The position numbers were made by a program, and so were the translations under genes. From NCBI RefSeq assembly GCF_003993795.1, contig NZ_RWKV01000016.1, positions 124,001 to 188,000 of the forward strand: 64,000 nucleotides of DNA, read 5' to 3'. The stretch is from Aquabacter cavernae. GTDB taxonomy: Bacteria; Pseudomonadota; Alphaproteobacteria; Rhizobiales; Xanthobacteraceae. Positions 9,734 to 19,070 of the stretch are shown here, one piece after another (the first letter of the stretch is position 1; each line of letters begins with the position of its first letter). The notes beneath the pieces are model-generated. The model ran no database searches. It was not told the origin of the DNA and saw only the letters and a list, made by a program, of their open reading frames with translations.

Positions 9734-10210
9734 ATGGACGCGCCCGCCCTGCGCCTTGCCACCCCCGCGGACCTTGCGGCGGTGGAAGCTTTGGTGCGGG
9801 CGGCCTATGCCCCCTACATCCCCCGCATCGGCCGCCCGCCGGGGCCCATGGGCGACGACTATGCCGCCCTGATCGCCGCCGGGCAGGTCCATGTGGCCGA
9901 ACGCGCCGGACAGGTGGACGGCGTTCTCGTGCTGCTGCCCGAGGCGGATGGCCTGCTGCTGGACAATGTGGCGGTGGCCCCGCGTGCCCAAGGGCAAGGA
10001 CTTGGCCGCGTACTGCTGGCCTTCGCGGAAGAGACGGCGCGGGCGGCGGGCCATGCCGCCATCCGCCTCTACACCAACGCCGCCATGGCCGAGAACATCG
10101 CCCTCTATGCCCGCCTCGGCTATGCCGAGACCCATCGGGCCGACGAGGCGGGGTTCCGGCGCGTCTATATGTCGAAACGCCTGCCCCCATCGGACGGAGA
10201 CACCCCATGA
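9734..10210 (+). CDS. GNAT family N-acetyltransferase
   Basis: This 158-residue single-domain protein belongs to the acetyl-CoA-dependent GNAT fold. The acetyl-CoA loop is visible as VAPRAQGQGLGRVLL near residues 79-93, followed by the alpha-4/beta-6 region YTNAAMAENIALYARLGY. The start at 9734 is chosen because it follows the permease stop by 11 bases and begins the conserved fold; the frame is open upstream only as a shadow of the permease. It overlaps the GST start by four bases. The acceptor substrate is unknown. Confidence 0.88.
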   Translation: MDAPALRLATPADLAAVEALVRAAYAPYIPRIGRPPGPMGDDYAALIAAGQVHVAERAGQVDGVLVLLPEADGLLLDNVAVAPRAQGQGLGRVLLAFAEETARAAGHAAIRLYTNAAMAENIALYARLGYAETHRADEAGFRRVYMSKRLPPSDGDTP

Positions 10211-10815
10211 AACTCTATTGGGCCCCGCACACCCGCGCCTTCCGCACCCTCTGGATGCTGGAAGAGGCGGGCCTTCCCTATGAACTCCAGCGCATGGATA
10301 TCAACGGGGAAGAGCTGAAGAGCGCGCACTACCGCGCCATCAATCCCATGATGAAGGTGCCCGCTCTGGAAGACGGCGCGGCGAAGCTCGCCGAGAGCGG
10401 CGCCATCTGCGCCTATGTGGCGGACCTCGCCCCGGACGCTGGCCTTGCCCCACCCATCGGCGACCCGGCGCGCGGGCGCTATCTGCACTGGATGTTCTTC
10501 GACGCCGCCTGCGTGGAAGCGGCCTTCGTGGAGAAGCTCGCCAAGGTGGAAATCCCCGCCCGCGCCGCCGGCTGGGGATCGTTCGACCGGGTGATGGGCG
10601 TGATCGAGGACCTGGTCTCGACCGGCCCCTGGGCGCTGGGCGAGCGCTTCACCGCCGTGGACGTGATGATCGGCAGCGACATCTGGTACGGCATCCACCT
10701 GCTGAAGGTGATCCAGGACCGCCCGATCCTCGCCGCCTACGCGGAACGCTGCATGGCCCGCCCGGCCTTCCAGCGCGCCGAGGCCATCGAGGCGAAGGTG
10801 CTGGCGGCCGGGTGA
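10207..10815 (+). CDS. Glutathione S-transferase family protein
   Basis: The 202-residue protein has an N-terminal thioredoxin-like domain (residues 1-80, beginning KLYWAPHTRAFRTLW, with the SGAICAYVAD segment that contacts glutathione) and an all-helical C-terminal domain. These are cytosolic proteins that conjugate or transfer glutathione. The start lies within the stop of the acetyltransferase gene, so the pair is coupled. The subclass and electrophilic substrate are not evident. A short inverted repeat, TGCCGC/GCGGCA at 10858-10873, lies just downstream but has no T-tract. Confidence 0.88.
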   Translation: MKLYWAPHTRAFRTLWMLEEAGLPYELQRMDINGEELKSAHYRAINPMMKVPALEDGAAKLAESGAICAYVADLAPDAGLAPPIGDPARGRYLHWMFFDAACVEAAFVEKLAKVEIPARAAGWGSFDRVMGVIEDLVSTGPWALGERFTAVDVMIGSDIWYGIHLLKVIQDRPILAAYAERCMARPAFQRAEAIEAKVLAAG

Positions 10816-10928
10816 GGCTTGTGTTCGTGGGCGAGGCGGAGGGGGCCGCTACAAAAGTGCCGCGCATGCGGCAAGTATCCCAGCACCCCTTTTAGGTCCA
10901 GTCCCGACCTTGGATCCGACGGCAGCGC

Positions 10929-13900
10929 TCAGCCCACATAACGCCGCTGCGTCTCCGCGAAGATGTCCAACACCTGCTGACGAAGCATGTCAGGCGAATA
11001 CGCATTCACCACCTTGTTCTGCGCGCGCTGAACCTGCGCGAAACGGGCGGCGGGGTCGCCGGCGAGGCTGTCCAGCGCAGCAAACCATTCGTCCGGCGTC
11101 TCGGCCAGGAGACCACAGCCGTCCGCGCAACACTCATCGTAGACCGTCCCCCGGCTCGCCACCACCGCTGCGCCGACGGACGTATATTCAACCCATTTCG
11201 TATTGGCCTTCACAAGGTTGAACGTCGTCCTCACGAGGGGGCAAATGCCAATGTCCCACTTGCGCGCAGCAAAGGCGTCGAGGAACTCGGCATAATTGCG
11301 CACCGGAGGCACTATGACGATGCGATCACCGAACTCCTCAAGTTCGGCAGGCTTCGGAATGGAGCCGAACAACTCGAAGGTCAGATGCGGATGTCGGCGC
11401 AGAACCTGGACAAAAGGTGGCAGCACCATTTCCAGATCATGGGCATGGTCGAACCCCATGTAACCGACACGGGTCACCGGCCGAAGTTCAGCTGGAGCAA
11501 TGATGGTCCCCGAGCCGCAGATCGCTCCGGAGATGATCGGCGCCTTCGCCCCCAGTTCGACCATGCGCGACTTCAGATTTTCAGTCGAGCAATAGACGAG
11601 ATCCGCCTTGTTCAACAAGGTGCGCAACGTCGCCAAGCGGCGGGGGCCATTATGGTAAGCATGCTTCTGCGCACCAAACTCCAGCGGGACATTCAAAAGG
11701 TCATCGTCGATATGGAATAAGATTGGAATATTGTGAATGCGCGCCCAATCGATCATCGCGTCCACATGTGGGCCGCCATAACGGCAGAACACGATCAGAT
11801 CCGGCTCGAAATCCGTCAGTCCATTGATAAAATAATCCAATGCCTGCGGGGGCGTGAGCTTGTTCTGCTTGAGATGGTCTTCGGCCAGCAAGGCATAGTG
11901 AAGCTCGCCCGCAGCAACCACATCGGCCAGAGGCTTCACGAAGAAAATCTGGAGCGTCGGCAGAAAGCTCGGGCTGATGAACATGACCCGGCGGGTGAGC
12001 CGCGGCTCCTTTTTTGCGCGCACTTCCGGGCCCGCGGTCCGCACGCAGCTTGCCTCCAGCGCCTGATCGAATGCGGAAAGCACCTGTTTCGTCAGCGCTT
12101 TCGGCGCATAGTCTGCGGCGAGACGGTCCTGCGCCCGGCGGACCTGGGCAGCGCGGGCAGCGGGATCGGTCGTCAGCGCCTCCAGGGCGGCAAGCCATTC
12201 CTCCGGCGTCCCCGCCAGGATGCCGGCCCCGTCCGCGCAGCATGCGTCATAGGCCGCCCCCGCACTGGCCACGACCGCGGCGCCGGCGGCGGTATATTCC
12301 ACCCATTTGGTATTGGCCGTCTTCCGATTGAACGGCAGCGGCGCCAGCGGGCAGAGGCCGATATCCCATTTGCGCTCGGCCAGCGCTTCCAGGAACGCAT
12401 CATGGTCCCGCACCGGAGGCACCATGACGATGCGATCGCCGAACGGCTCCAGTTCCGCCGGCTTGGGCATGGTGCCGAACAGTTCGAACGTCACCTGATC
12501 GTGCCGGCGCAGATACTCCGCCACTGCTGGAACAACGAGACTGAGATCATCGGAATGGTCGAAGCCCGTATAGCCCACCGTGCGCACCGGCCGCTCCTGC
12601 GCCGGGGACAGGACGGATGCCGCCGCATGGATGTCGCCGCTCATCATGGGCGCCTTGAAGCCCATCTCCTCGAAATGCCGCCGCAGGGGCGCGGTGGAGC
12701 AATAGACCAGATCCACCGCGTCCAGCAGATGGGTCACGGCAGACCGACGCGGAGGGACATTGTGGATCGCGGCCTTGGGCTCGCCAATCTCGGCGGGCTC
12801 ATCCAGCAGATCGTCGTCGATATGGAAAAGCGTCGCCACACCGCTGCGCCGAGCCCATTCGGTTATGAAGGGCGCGTGCGCGCCATTATAGCGACAGAAG
12901 ACGACCAATGACGGCGCGAAGGATTTCAGCCGCGCCTCGACCCAGTCCTGGCGATCCACCGCCGACAGGTGCCCGCCGACGACGGTGGACATGTCTTCAT
13001 CGCTCAGGACCTCCGTGGCAATCCGCCCCTCGGATATCTCCCGTGAGAGCGGTCCCATGAAGCTCGGTTGCACGCTGGACTGCGGGCCGTTCACCACGAA
13101 CATCACCCGCGATTCCGGCGCCGGCCGGGGAGCGGGAAGCGCGAAGGCGGGATCCGCCCGCCGGGCGGCGCCCAGCATCAGCCCTGCGAAGCGGCGATAG
13201 GATGCCTGCGGGTCCGCCATCAATTGCTGGCGGGCGAGAAACGCCGCCTGCCGCTCCAGGAAGGGGGCGGGATCGGCCTGCGCGGCGCGGGCGAACGCCA
13301 CCCAATCCGCGATGCCGCTCACATGGGCAAGCCCCTCGTAATTGCTCGCATCCATGCCGCCCGCCGGATCGTGCCAGACGGCGGTTGGAATGCCCGAGAG
13401 CACCATGTCGATGATCACGGACGACGGCGCGGAGATGCCGTAGGCGTAGCGGGAGAGGTCCACCTTGTAGATGGGGTTGTTGTTGATGATCACGTTGTCC
13501 GGCAGGGCGACATTGTTCTTCAGCACATATTGCCCGCCCGGATGAGGGCGCAGGATCACCTCTTCGCCCTGCCCCTCCAGGGTCTCGCAGAACGCATTGA
13601 AGACAGAGACGAAGTCGCCCTTGAAGTCGCCCGAGGCGCTGAAGCGCACGGAATGGAGATTCTCGCACACGATGCCCCGGCGGCTCTTGCGCAGGGAGAC
13701 CGGCCGCTGCAGCAAAGCGGACGGGCCGGTCACCAGCAGCTTGTTCCGCTGGGACGGTGCCAGCGCCGTCAGCCGCTCCGGCGCGCACCAGCCGCAGACC
13801 ACGTCGGCGGCGAACGCGATCTCGCACCCGTGCGCCTGATCATGGGCGCGGGACTGCAGAAAGCCGACGCATTCATAGCCATGCTGGAGCGTCGCCTTCA

Positions 13901-14246
13901 CATAGGACGAGGGCGCCACGCGCATGGCGTCATGGATGAATTGATGGGCCGACAGGTTGGATTCGCTTCCCGCGAACAGGATGCCGCCGCCGCCCTGGAG
14001 CAGGCCGAACGCCTCCGCCGCATCCCCGAACGTGTCGAGCCGCGCGCCCGTGGCCGCCGCAATCTCCTCCAGCTCGGCACGCCAGGTGCCCGCCCGATCG
14101 CGCGTCTCGAAGGGGCGCGCCTGCAGGATCCGCGGGGTGAGCCCGAGGTCGCGGGCGAGGAAAACCAGCGGGCGCAGGACATTCACGTCCTGCAGGAGAT
14201 TCACCAGGAAGACGGCGGCGGGCGCAGGCATCAATGAGGCATCCAT
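10929..14246 (-). CDS. Multidomain glycosyltransferase-like protein with tandem duplicated GT-B-like modules
   Basis: The 1105-residue product has three parts. Residues 1-375 resemble a capsule/CDP-glycerol-transferase-like GT-B domain (LRPHPGG and GISAPSSVIIDM segments). Residues 380-745 and 752-1105 are two copies of one module. Each copy begins RVMF, contains HIDDDLL (475 and 845), VYCST, KPAELE, KWDIG, NTKWVEYT and AAVVAS, and ends in a helical tail. The second copy is visibly less GC-rich. The start is uncertain: ATG at 14246, or ATG at 14231, which overlaps the upstream stop as TGATG. The frame upstream of 14246 is a shadow. I infer sugar transfer for a surface glycan or protein glycosylation; donor and acceptor are unknown. 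Confidence 0.8.
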   Translation of the reverse strand: MDASLMPAPAAVFLVNLLQDVNVLRPLVFLARDLGLTPRILQARPFETRDRAGTWRAELEEIAAATGARLDTFGDAAEAFGLLQGGGGILFAGSESNLSAHQFIHDAMRVAPSSYVKATLQHGYECVGFLQSRAHDQAHGCEIAFAADVVCGWCAPERLTALAPSQRNKLLVTGPSALLQRPVSLRKSRRGIVCENLHSVRFSASGDFKGDFVSVFNAFCETLEGQGEEVILRPHPGGQYVLKNNVALPDNVIINNNPIYKVDLSRYAYGISAPSSVIIDMVLSGIPTAVWHDPAGGMDASNYEGLAHVSGIADWVAFARAAQADPAPFLERQAAFLARQQLMADPQASYRRFAGLMLGAARRADPAFALPAPRPAPESRVMFVVNGPQSSVQPSFMGPLSREISEGRIATEVLSDEDMSTVVGGHLSAVDRQDWVEARLKSFAPSLVVFCRYNGAHAPFITEWARRSGVATLFHIDDDLLDEPAEIGEPKAAIHNVPPRRSAVTHLLDAVDLVYCSTAPLRRHFEEMGFKAPMMSGDIHAAASVLSPAQERPVRTVGYTGFDHSDDLSLVVPAVAEYLRRHDQVTFELFGTMPKPAELEPFGDRIVMVPPVRDHDAFLEALAERKWDIGLCPLAPLPFNRKTANTKWVEYTAAGAAVVASAGAAYDACCADGAGILAGTPEEWLAALEALTTDPAARAAQVRRAQDRLAADYAPKALTKQVLSAFDQALEASCVRTAGPEVRAKKEPRLTRRVMFISPSFLPTLQIFFVKPLADVVAAGELHYALLAEDHLKQNKLTPPQALDYFINGLTDFEPDLIVFCRYGGPHVDAMIDWARIHNIPILFHIDDDLLNVPLEFGAQKHAYHNGPRRLATLRTLLNKADLVYCSTENLKSRMVELGAKAPIISGAICGSGTIIAPAELRPVTRVGYMGFDHAHDLEMVLPPFVQVLRRHPHLTFELFGSIPKPAELEEFGDRIVIVPPVRNYAEFLDAFAARKWDIGICPLVRTTFNLVKANTKWVEYTSVGAAVVASRGTVYDECCADGCGLLAETPDEWFAALDSLAGDPAARFAQVQRAQNKVVNAYSPDMLRQQVLDIFAETQRRYVG

Positions 14247-15763
14247 GACGATCCGGGAAAGCCGGCGGGAATGCGCCAGGGCTGTCTCAACTCCTCGGAG
14301 AGAATGAGGGGGATGTCCGGAAACAGTTCGCGCGTGAGGCGCGCCACTTCGGACAGGAGCACGCAATGGCCGCTGCCCAGCGTGCTCGGCAGCTTGAGCG
14401 TAGCCAGATCCAACCCCTCGCGCGACAGCGGCGCGCCCAGCGACACGCGCTGGTAGGTGGTTTTGCCGAGGGTCACCTGGCGCCCCCACCGGACTCGGCC
14501 CGCCTCGATGACCGGCACGAGACCCTCGCGGACCAGAAGCTCCGGCCCGCTCTCCGCCGTCCCGGCGTTGAGGCGGATGTCATAGTCGAGCTTCTGGGGA
14601 GAGAGGGGCGTTCCCACCGAGAGCGCCCCCAGCGTGCGGGCGAAATCGTGCGGGACATCCCCGCTATCCCGTCCGTGGATCACGGCCGCGAAGGGTTGCC
14701 CCACCACTCTCTTGCCCGCCCGCTGCCAAGCCAGAGGCTCCAGGCACCGCAGAAAAGCGGCAAACCCCTCGGTCTCCCGGACGGGATCGGCATATTGGGC
14801 GAGGGCATCCGCGAGGGCGGATACGCTTTCGCCGTTCAGGCGCGCCACGCCGCGCTTGGCGTCCTGCGCCAGCTCGGCACCGCTGCGATAGATGAGCGGC
14901 CCGAAGCAGGCATAGAGCGGATAGCCGGCGGAGAGGACCTGGACCCCGGCGCTCAGCGCGGTCACGGCACGGTTCAGGGACTTGACGGTGCTGAAGGGCT
15001 GGCCGTTCACCGGCAGGAAGGCGGCGAAGCTCTCCCCAAGCAGGGCCTTCTCCGCAGCCTCGCTCCATTCGGACATCTCGAACGGCACGGGCAGGCGCTT
15101 CAGAGCGGTCAGGGCTTCGGCCGTCATGGCCCTGCGATTGGTGCAGATCTTGAGGCGGACATCAAGGCCATGCCCGCGCAGGGCGTCCAGTTCCCCGGAA
15201 AAAGCCACGAGGTCCGAAAGGCCGACGGGGAAGTTCGGATTGTCACCCATGCCGAACCACGCCACCTGCAGGACGCCCGTCGCGCCCACCATTGCCTGCT
15301 TGCCCAGCAGCGTGTCCGCGAGCGCACGCGCATCGAACGCCTCGAACGGATCGTTCATGACATGGGCAGGCACTTGCGGAACCAGCCGGCGGCTCACCTG
15401 CTCCAAGGCCGGCGTGGAACACAGGACGAAATCGGACGCCTGGATGCAGGCATGGAACCAAGCCCGCAGATGGGCAAAGCGACTGTCCTCCACCTCGCTG
15501 AAATAGTCGTCGAACAGATCGACCCCCACGAGGCGCCCCGCGCTGCGCGCCCATTGCGCCACCAGGGCGGCCCGCACGTCGTAGCATTTGCTGATCAGAT
15601 ACACGTCGCCATCCGGCACGGCGCCGGTATGGACGCGCTCCAAGGGGACGAGATCGATGTCGCACCCCAGCGCCTTCAACGGTTCTGACAGGCGGCCATA
15701 GCGGATGCGCGCGCCGGCCTGGCGCCGATAGTCCTCGTTCGGCGTGATAACGCGGATCTTCAT
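14231..15763 (-). CDS. Glycosyltransferase-like protein related to the duplicated modules
   Basis: The 510-residue product begins MKIRVITPNEDYRRQAG and has a Rossmann-like GT-B layout. Its order of motifs follows the duplicated modules of the downstream gene: an acidic LFDDYFSE (near residue 82) where they have HIDDDLL, VLCSTPAL where they have VYCST, and a VAWFG.GDN stretch where they have VGY.GFD. I therefore place it in the same broad family, although it is more divergent. The start overlaps the upstream gene by four bases and the stop overlaps the next gene, so all three are coupled. No signal peptide is present; it is probably cytoplasmic. Confidence 0.75.
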   Translation of the reverse strand: MKIRVITPNEDYRRQAGARIRYGRLSEPLKALGCDIDLVPLERVHTGAVPDGDVYLISKCYDVRAALVAQWARSAGRLVGVDLFDDYFSEVEDSRFAHLRAWFHACIQASDFVLCSTPALEQVSRRLVPQVPAHVMNDPFEAFDARALADTLLGKQAMVGATGVLQVAWFGMGDNPNFPVGLSDLVAFSGELDALRGHGLDVRLKICTNRRAMTAEALTALKRLPVPFEMSEWSEAAEKALLGESFAAFLPVNGQPFSTVKSLNRAVTALSAGVQVLSAGYPLYACFGPLIYRSGAELAQDAKRGVARLNGESVSALADALAQYADPVRETEGFAAFLRCLEPLAWQRAGKRVVGQPFAAVIHGRDSGDVPHDFARTLGALSVGTPLSPQKLDYDIRLNAGTAESGPELLVREGLVPVIEAGRVRWGRQVTLGKTTYQRVSLGAPLSREGLDLATLKLPSTLGSGHCVLLSEVARLTRELFPDIPLILSEELRQPWRIPAGFPGSSWMPH

Positions 15764-18700
15764 GCCACAATCCTGGAAGCCGTCACGGATGCCTCATGGC
15801 CAGCCGCGAGGACGATGCGATCCGGCGCCGGAGGCCGGGGCGCCGCGCCCTCCGCAGAGAGAAGGGTCGCCGAAAGGGCAAAGGTCACAAGGTTCATGCT
15901 GTGGTCGCGGGCCGACTTCTGCCAGAACGCCGTCGCCGGCGCACCATTCAGGTCATGTCCCGGCTTGAACCCGCCACGACGAACCCAGTCGTGACGCCGA
16001 ACCATGAAGAGATCGGCGGATGGCGCCGCCATGGGCCAAGCCGCCGGCGGAAGCGCGGCAAGCAAGGAGGAAAGCGGGGCCGGCGCGGGTGGCATGTCCG
16101 TCTGCCCCGGGGGCAGGGCGAAGCGTCCTGCATCCACCATCTGGACCCGCTCGTCCCGCTTCCTGGCGCTGCCGGCCAACAACGGACAGCTTACGGAGGC
16201 CACCTGCGGCTGGGCGAGCAATGCGGCGAAGGCGGCCAGGGTGCGGGCATCGTGCAGCAGCACGCCCTCCCCCAGGACGGCGAGCAGATCCGCTTCCGCA
16301 AGTTCCACGGCCCGATTGTAGCGCACATGCCGGGCGGTTTCGGCGCCCGACAGCACCAGATGGCCGGTCAGCGGAAAATGCCGGCGCAACGCCGGGAGCA
16401 TGTCGGGAGCGGTCTCGGCGGTCGCCGATGCGATCACCTGGATCGCACGCAGCCCGTGCTGGAGCGCGAGCGCCTCCAGCACGGCGGCGAAATACAACGG
16501 ATCGGCACCGCACGACAGCACCACCGAGACACGCGGCTCCGGCTTCAGGGCTCCGGCCGCCGCCCCCACCAATGTGGAGATGGGCGCCTCCGGGGCGAAG
16601 GGCGCAACCCATTCCACGCCCTGGCGGGCAAGCGGATCAACGAAGCGAAGCGCAGCGGGCCACGGGCGCTCGCCCGCCATCGCCTGCCGCGCCGGCCCAC
16701 CGCCGAACAGCGGAAAGGGGGCGAGGCCCGAAGGCTGCAGGCTGTCCAGCCCGTCCGCCGCCGGGGGGGCCACCATCCAGGAGGGTTTGCAGTCCGACGG
16801 CCGAACCGCCACGAAGGCGGCGAAGGCGCTGTCGCCCGGGCCGGGGCCGCGGAACAGGGCCTGAAGGGTCGGGACGCCATCCACCGGCAGGCGCAGGACA
16901 GGAGCATCGACCGGCGCCCGCGTGCCCTTGGGCGGTGTCAGGAACGCGGCCTCGGCCAGCCACTGCGCACCATCCGACTGGTCCTCGCCGAGCAGAGGGC
17001 GGATCGCAATACCGAGCACATCGCCGAGCCAGAACCGCAATCCGCGGTCGAAAATGCGCTCTGCGCCCGTTCCACCCGTAAGATCCAGATCAATGCTTCC
17101 CACCGCCGGGCGAAGACCGTGCTCCCTCCAGGATTCCAGCAGCGTCCCGCTGAGGCGCCTCACCGCCTCCAGCCCGGAATGACCGGGCGCGCAGGCCAGC
17201 GCCTCGCCATGGTGCGAGCCACCGCGCAGAAGGCAGGGAAACGGCAGGAGACAGGCATCGGAAAGCCGTCCGCGCGTGTCCGTCACCACCAGCAGAAGCG
17301 GGAGAAATGCGTCGCGCATGGCCATGTCGGCAAAGGCCGGAGCCCCCTCGACGACGCTGCACGCGCCGATGACCTCCAATCCGGCCCGCCCATATTGGAG
17401 ACCGGCGACCACCCGGGCCTCTCCCCCGGTGGCGTCAAGGCGAAGCCGAAGCGTGTCCCCCGCCTCGATGCTCGCATCGGCGAAGACGGGCGCACCGGCG
17501 CAGGAGAATTTCAGAATCTCAGCCCGGTCGGCCGCGACGCCCGCCGCCGCCTCGTCGAGGGCCTGCTTCGCCTGGCCGGCCGCCTGCGACCAGAGCAGCC
17601 CGAGCCCCCGCGGCCCGCTCAAATGCCGCGCCAGCCGCAGGGCACCGATCAGCGTCGCCACGGCATGCGCGTGCGGTTCGGCGAAACCAATGACCGACGA
17701 ACCGCCTCCAAAAGCCACCTCACCCGGCCCGCAGTCGAAGGACAGTTGCGGGAGAATGGCAGCCACGGTCAGGGGAACAGATGGCGAAGCGGGGGCGGGA
17801 AGGGCCGGCTCGCTTACCAGCGTGGTGGTCAGGGCACGGCCTTCCCCTTCGCCGAACCGCAGATAATGAAGCAGCGGATTGATACCGCCTTTCGCGACAT
17901 CGGGATTCTGGACGAGATAGACACCCGAACTGAAACGCGGGCCCGGATCGCGCCCTTCCTGCCCGCCAAACCACAGGTAATGCAAAGCCGGATCGACACC
18001 GTCGGCGGACACATCCGCATTGCGCGCGAGATACCACTCGGCATCGAAAAGCGCGCTCGCCTTCACCGTGGCAAGGTCCGCCTCCTCGGCGAGCATCGCG
18101 GCGGCGGGAGGCACGGCGGCGGCGGCGGGACCGGCCAGGCGGGACGGAAACACCGCGCGCCCCTCCGCCCGGCCATAGCGAGCATAGTGAAGCAGCGGGT
18201 TCAGGCCCGCGCCCACCACATCCGGATAGGCCTCGAGATAGGCCAATGAACTGAAGGACGGGCCGGGATCGCGCCCCTCGGGCGCGCCATGCAGCAGGTA
18301 ATGGCGCAGCGGATCGATGCGCGAATCCGCAACGTCCTGATAGTTCTCCAGATACCAGGATCGGTCGAACAGCCCGCTGGCCGCGACCTCCGCCGCGTCC
18401 TCCTCGATGCGACGGCGGCGGCGGGACACGGTGCGCATCAGGCCCCGCGCCCGCACTTCCAGGCGCACCACGGGACGGATGAGCTTCCAGATATAGCTGC
18501 CGTCCAGCAAAGCGGAATTGACCGCGGCCTCGTCGAGGGCCGGCTGAATCTCCTTCAGCGCCGCCGAGGTGGCCGCCCACTGCGTTTCCCTTTCGGCAAG
18601 GGCAGCCTCGAGCCGCGCGGTGCCCGCCCGCTCGGTGCGCAGGGCCTCCTCGAGCGTCCGGGCCAGCCCGCGCTCGGCCCCGAGTTCCGCGCGGGCCCCC

Positions 18701-18975
18701 CGCAATTGCTCGGCAAAATCGGACAGGCGGGTTTCAAGCACCCCGATTCGCAGCGTAGTGTCCCGGTCACCGTCTCCGGCGATGCTTTCCACGAAGGCGA
18801 TCAAATCCTTGGCGGTCACGAGAACCGGCGCTGCGCCTTCCGCCCCCTCCACGGACGCAGGACCGCCACCTTTCGCACCACCTGACGCGCCCCCGGCAGG
18901 CCACCGCCACCCGCCACCCGCTTTGACCACCATATCGTTGCCCAGCCTCTCCAGCCCAGAGACACGTGCCGACAC
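15760..18975 (-). CDS. Large coiled-coil/HY-repeat protein with a GT-A-like C-terminal domain
   Basis: The 1071-residue product begins with low-complexity Gly/Ala sequence, then a coiled coil (about 60-145). Four repeats follow in two pairs (205-275 and 312-385), each shaped WYLxxNxDV then PLxHYxxxGxxEGR. A long unassigned middle and a GT2-like domain from about 811 (RVSVVLSCG) complete it. The GT2 domain lacks a clear DxD at the expected place, where it reads LAVLGEGV, so it may be inactive or use another metal site. The start is GTG at 18975; ATG at 18933 is an alternative. HY-type repeats are known beside glycosyltransferase domains in bacteria; their role is unknown. It is the first gene of the coupled minus-strand set. 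Confidence 0.72.
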   Translation of the reverse strand: MSARVSGLERLGNDMVVKAGGGWRWPAGGASGGAKGGGPASVEGAEGAAPVLVTAKDLIAFVESIAGDGDRDTTLRIGVLETRLSDFAEQLRGARAELGAERGLARTLEEALRTERAGTARLEAALAERETQWAATSAALKEIQPALDEAAVNSALLDGSYIWKLIRPVVRLEVRARGLMRTVSRRRRRIEEDAAEVAASGLFDRSWYLENYQDVADSRIDPLRHYLLHGAPEGRDPGPSFSSLAYLEAYPDVVGAGLNPLLHYARYGRAEGRAVFPSRLAGPAAAAVPPAAAMLAEEADLATVKASALFDAEWYLARNADVSADGVDPALHYLWFGGQEGRDPGPRFSSGVYLVQNPDVAKGGINPLLHYLRFGEGEGRALTTTLVSEPALPAPASPSVPLTVAAILPQLSFDCGPGEVAFGGGSSVIGFAEPHAHAVATLIGALRLARHLSGPRGLGLLWSQAAGQAKQALDEAAAGVAADRAEILKFSCAGAPVFADASIEAGDTLRLRLDATGGEARVVAGLQYGRAGLEVIGACSVVEGAPAFADMAMRDAFLPLLLVVTDTRGRLSDACLLPFPCLLRGGSHHGEALACAPGHSGLEAVRRLSGTLLESWREHGLRPAVGSIDLDLTGGTGAERIFDRGLRFWLGDVLGIAIRPLLGEDQSDGAQWLAEAAFLTPPKGTRAPVDAPVLRLPVDGVPTLQALFRGPGPGDSAFAAFVAVRPSDCKPSWMVAPPAADGLDSLQPSGLAPFPLFGGGPARQAMAGERPWPAALRFVDPLARQGVEWVAPFAPEAPISTLVGAAAGALKPEPRVSVVLSCGADPLYFAAVLEALALQHGLRAIQVIASATAETAPDMLPALRRHFPLTGHLVLSGAETARHVRYNRAVELAEADLLAVLGEGVLLHDARTLAAFAALLAQPQVASVSCPLLAGSARKRDERVQMVDAGRFALPPGQTDMPPAPAPLSSLLAALPPAAWPMAAPSADLFMVRRHDWVRRGGFKPGHDLNGAPATAFWQKSARDHSMNLVTFALSATLLSAEGAAPRPPAPDRIVLAAGHEASVTASRIVA

Positions 18976-19070
18976 CTTCCAACAGGATGCGTACCACGAC
19001 CGAAGCTATTGGAATCCCTCTACAGTATCCCTCCGGACACCGTTCGACCATAGTAATTTACCAGAATGGC

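Noticed and set aside
10858-10873. Possible terminator after the GST gene
   Set aside because: The TGCCGC/GCGGCA stem is only six bases and has no T-tract; it was left as a remark.
15796-18249. 817-codon plus-strand open frame opposite the coiled-coil/HY-repeat gene
   Set aside because: It is Arg/Gly/His-rich without hydrophobic core patterns, whereas the minus strand shows ordered repeats and a GT-like domain.
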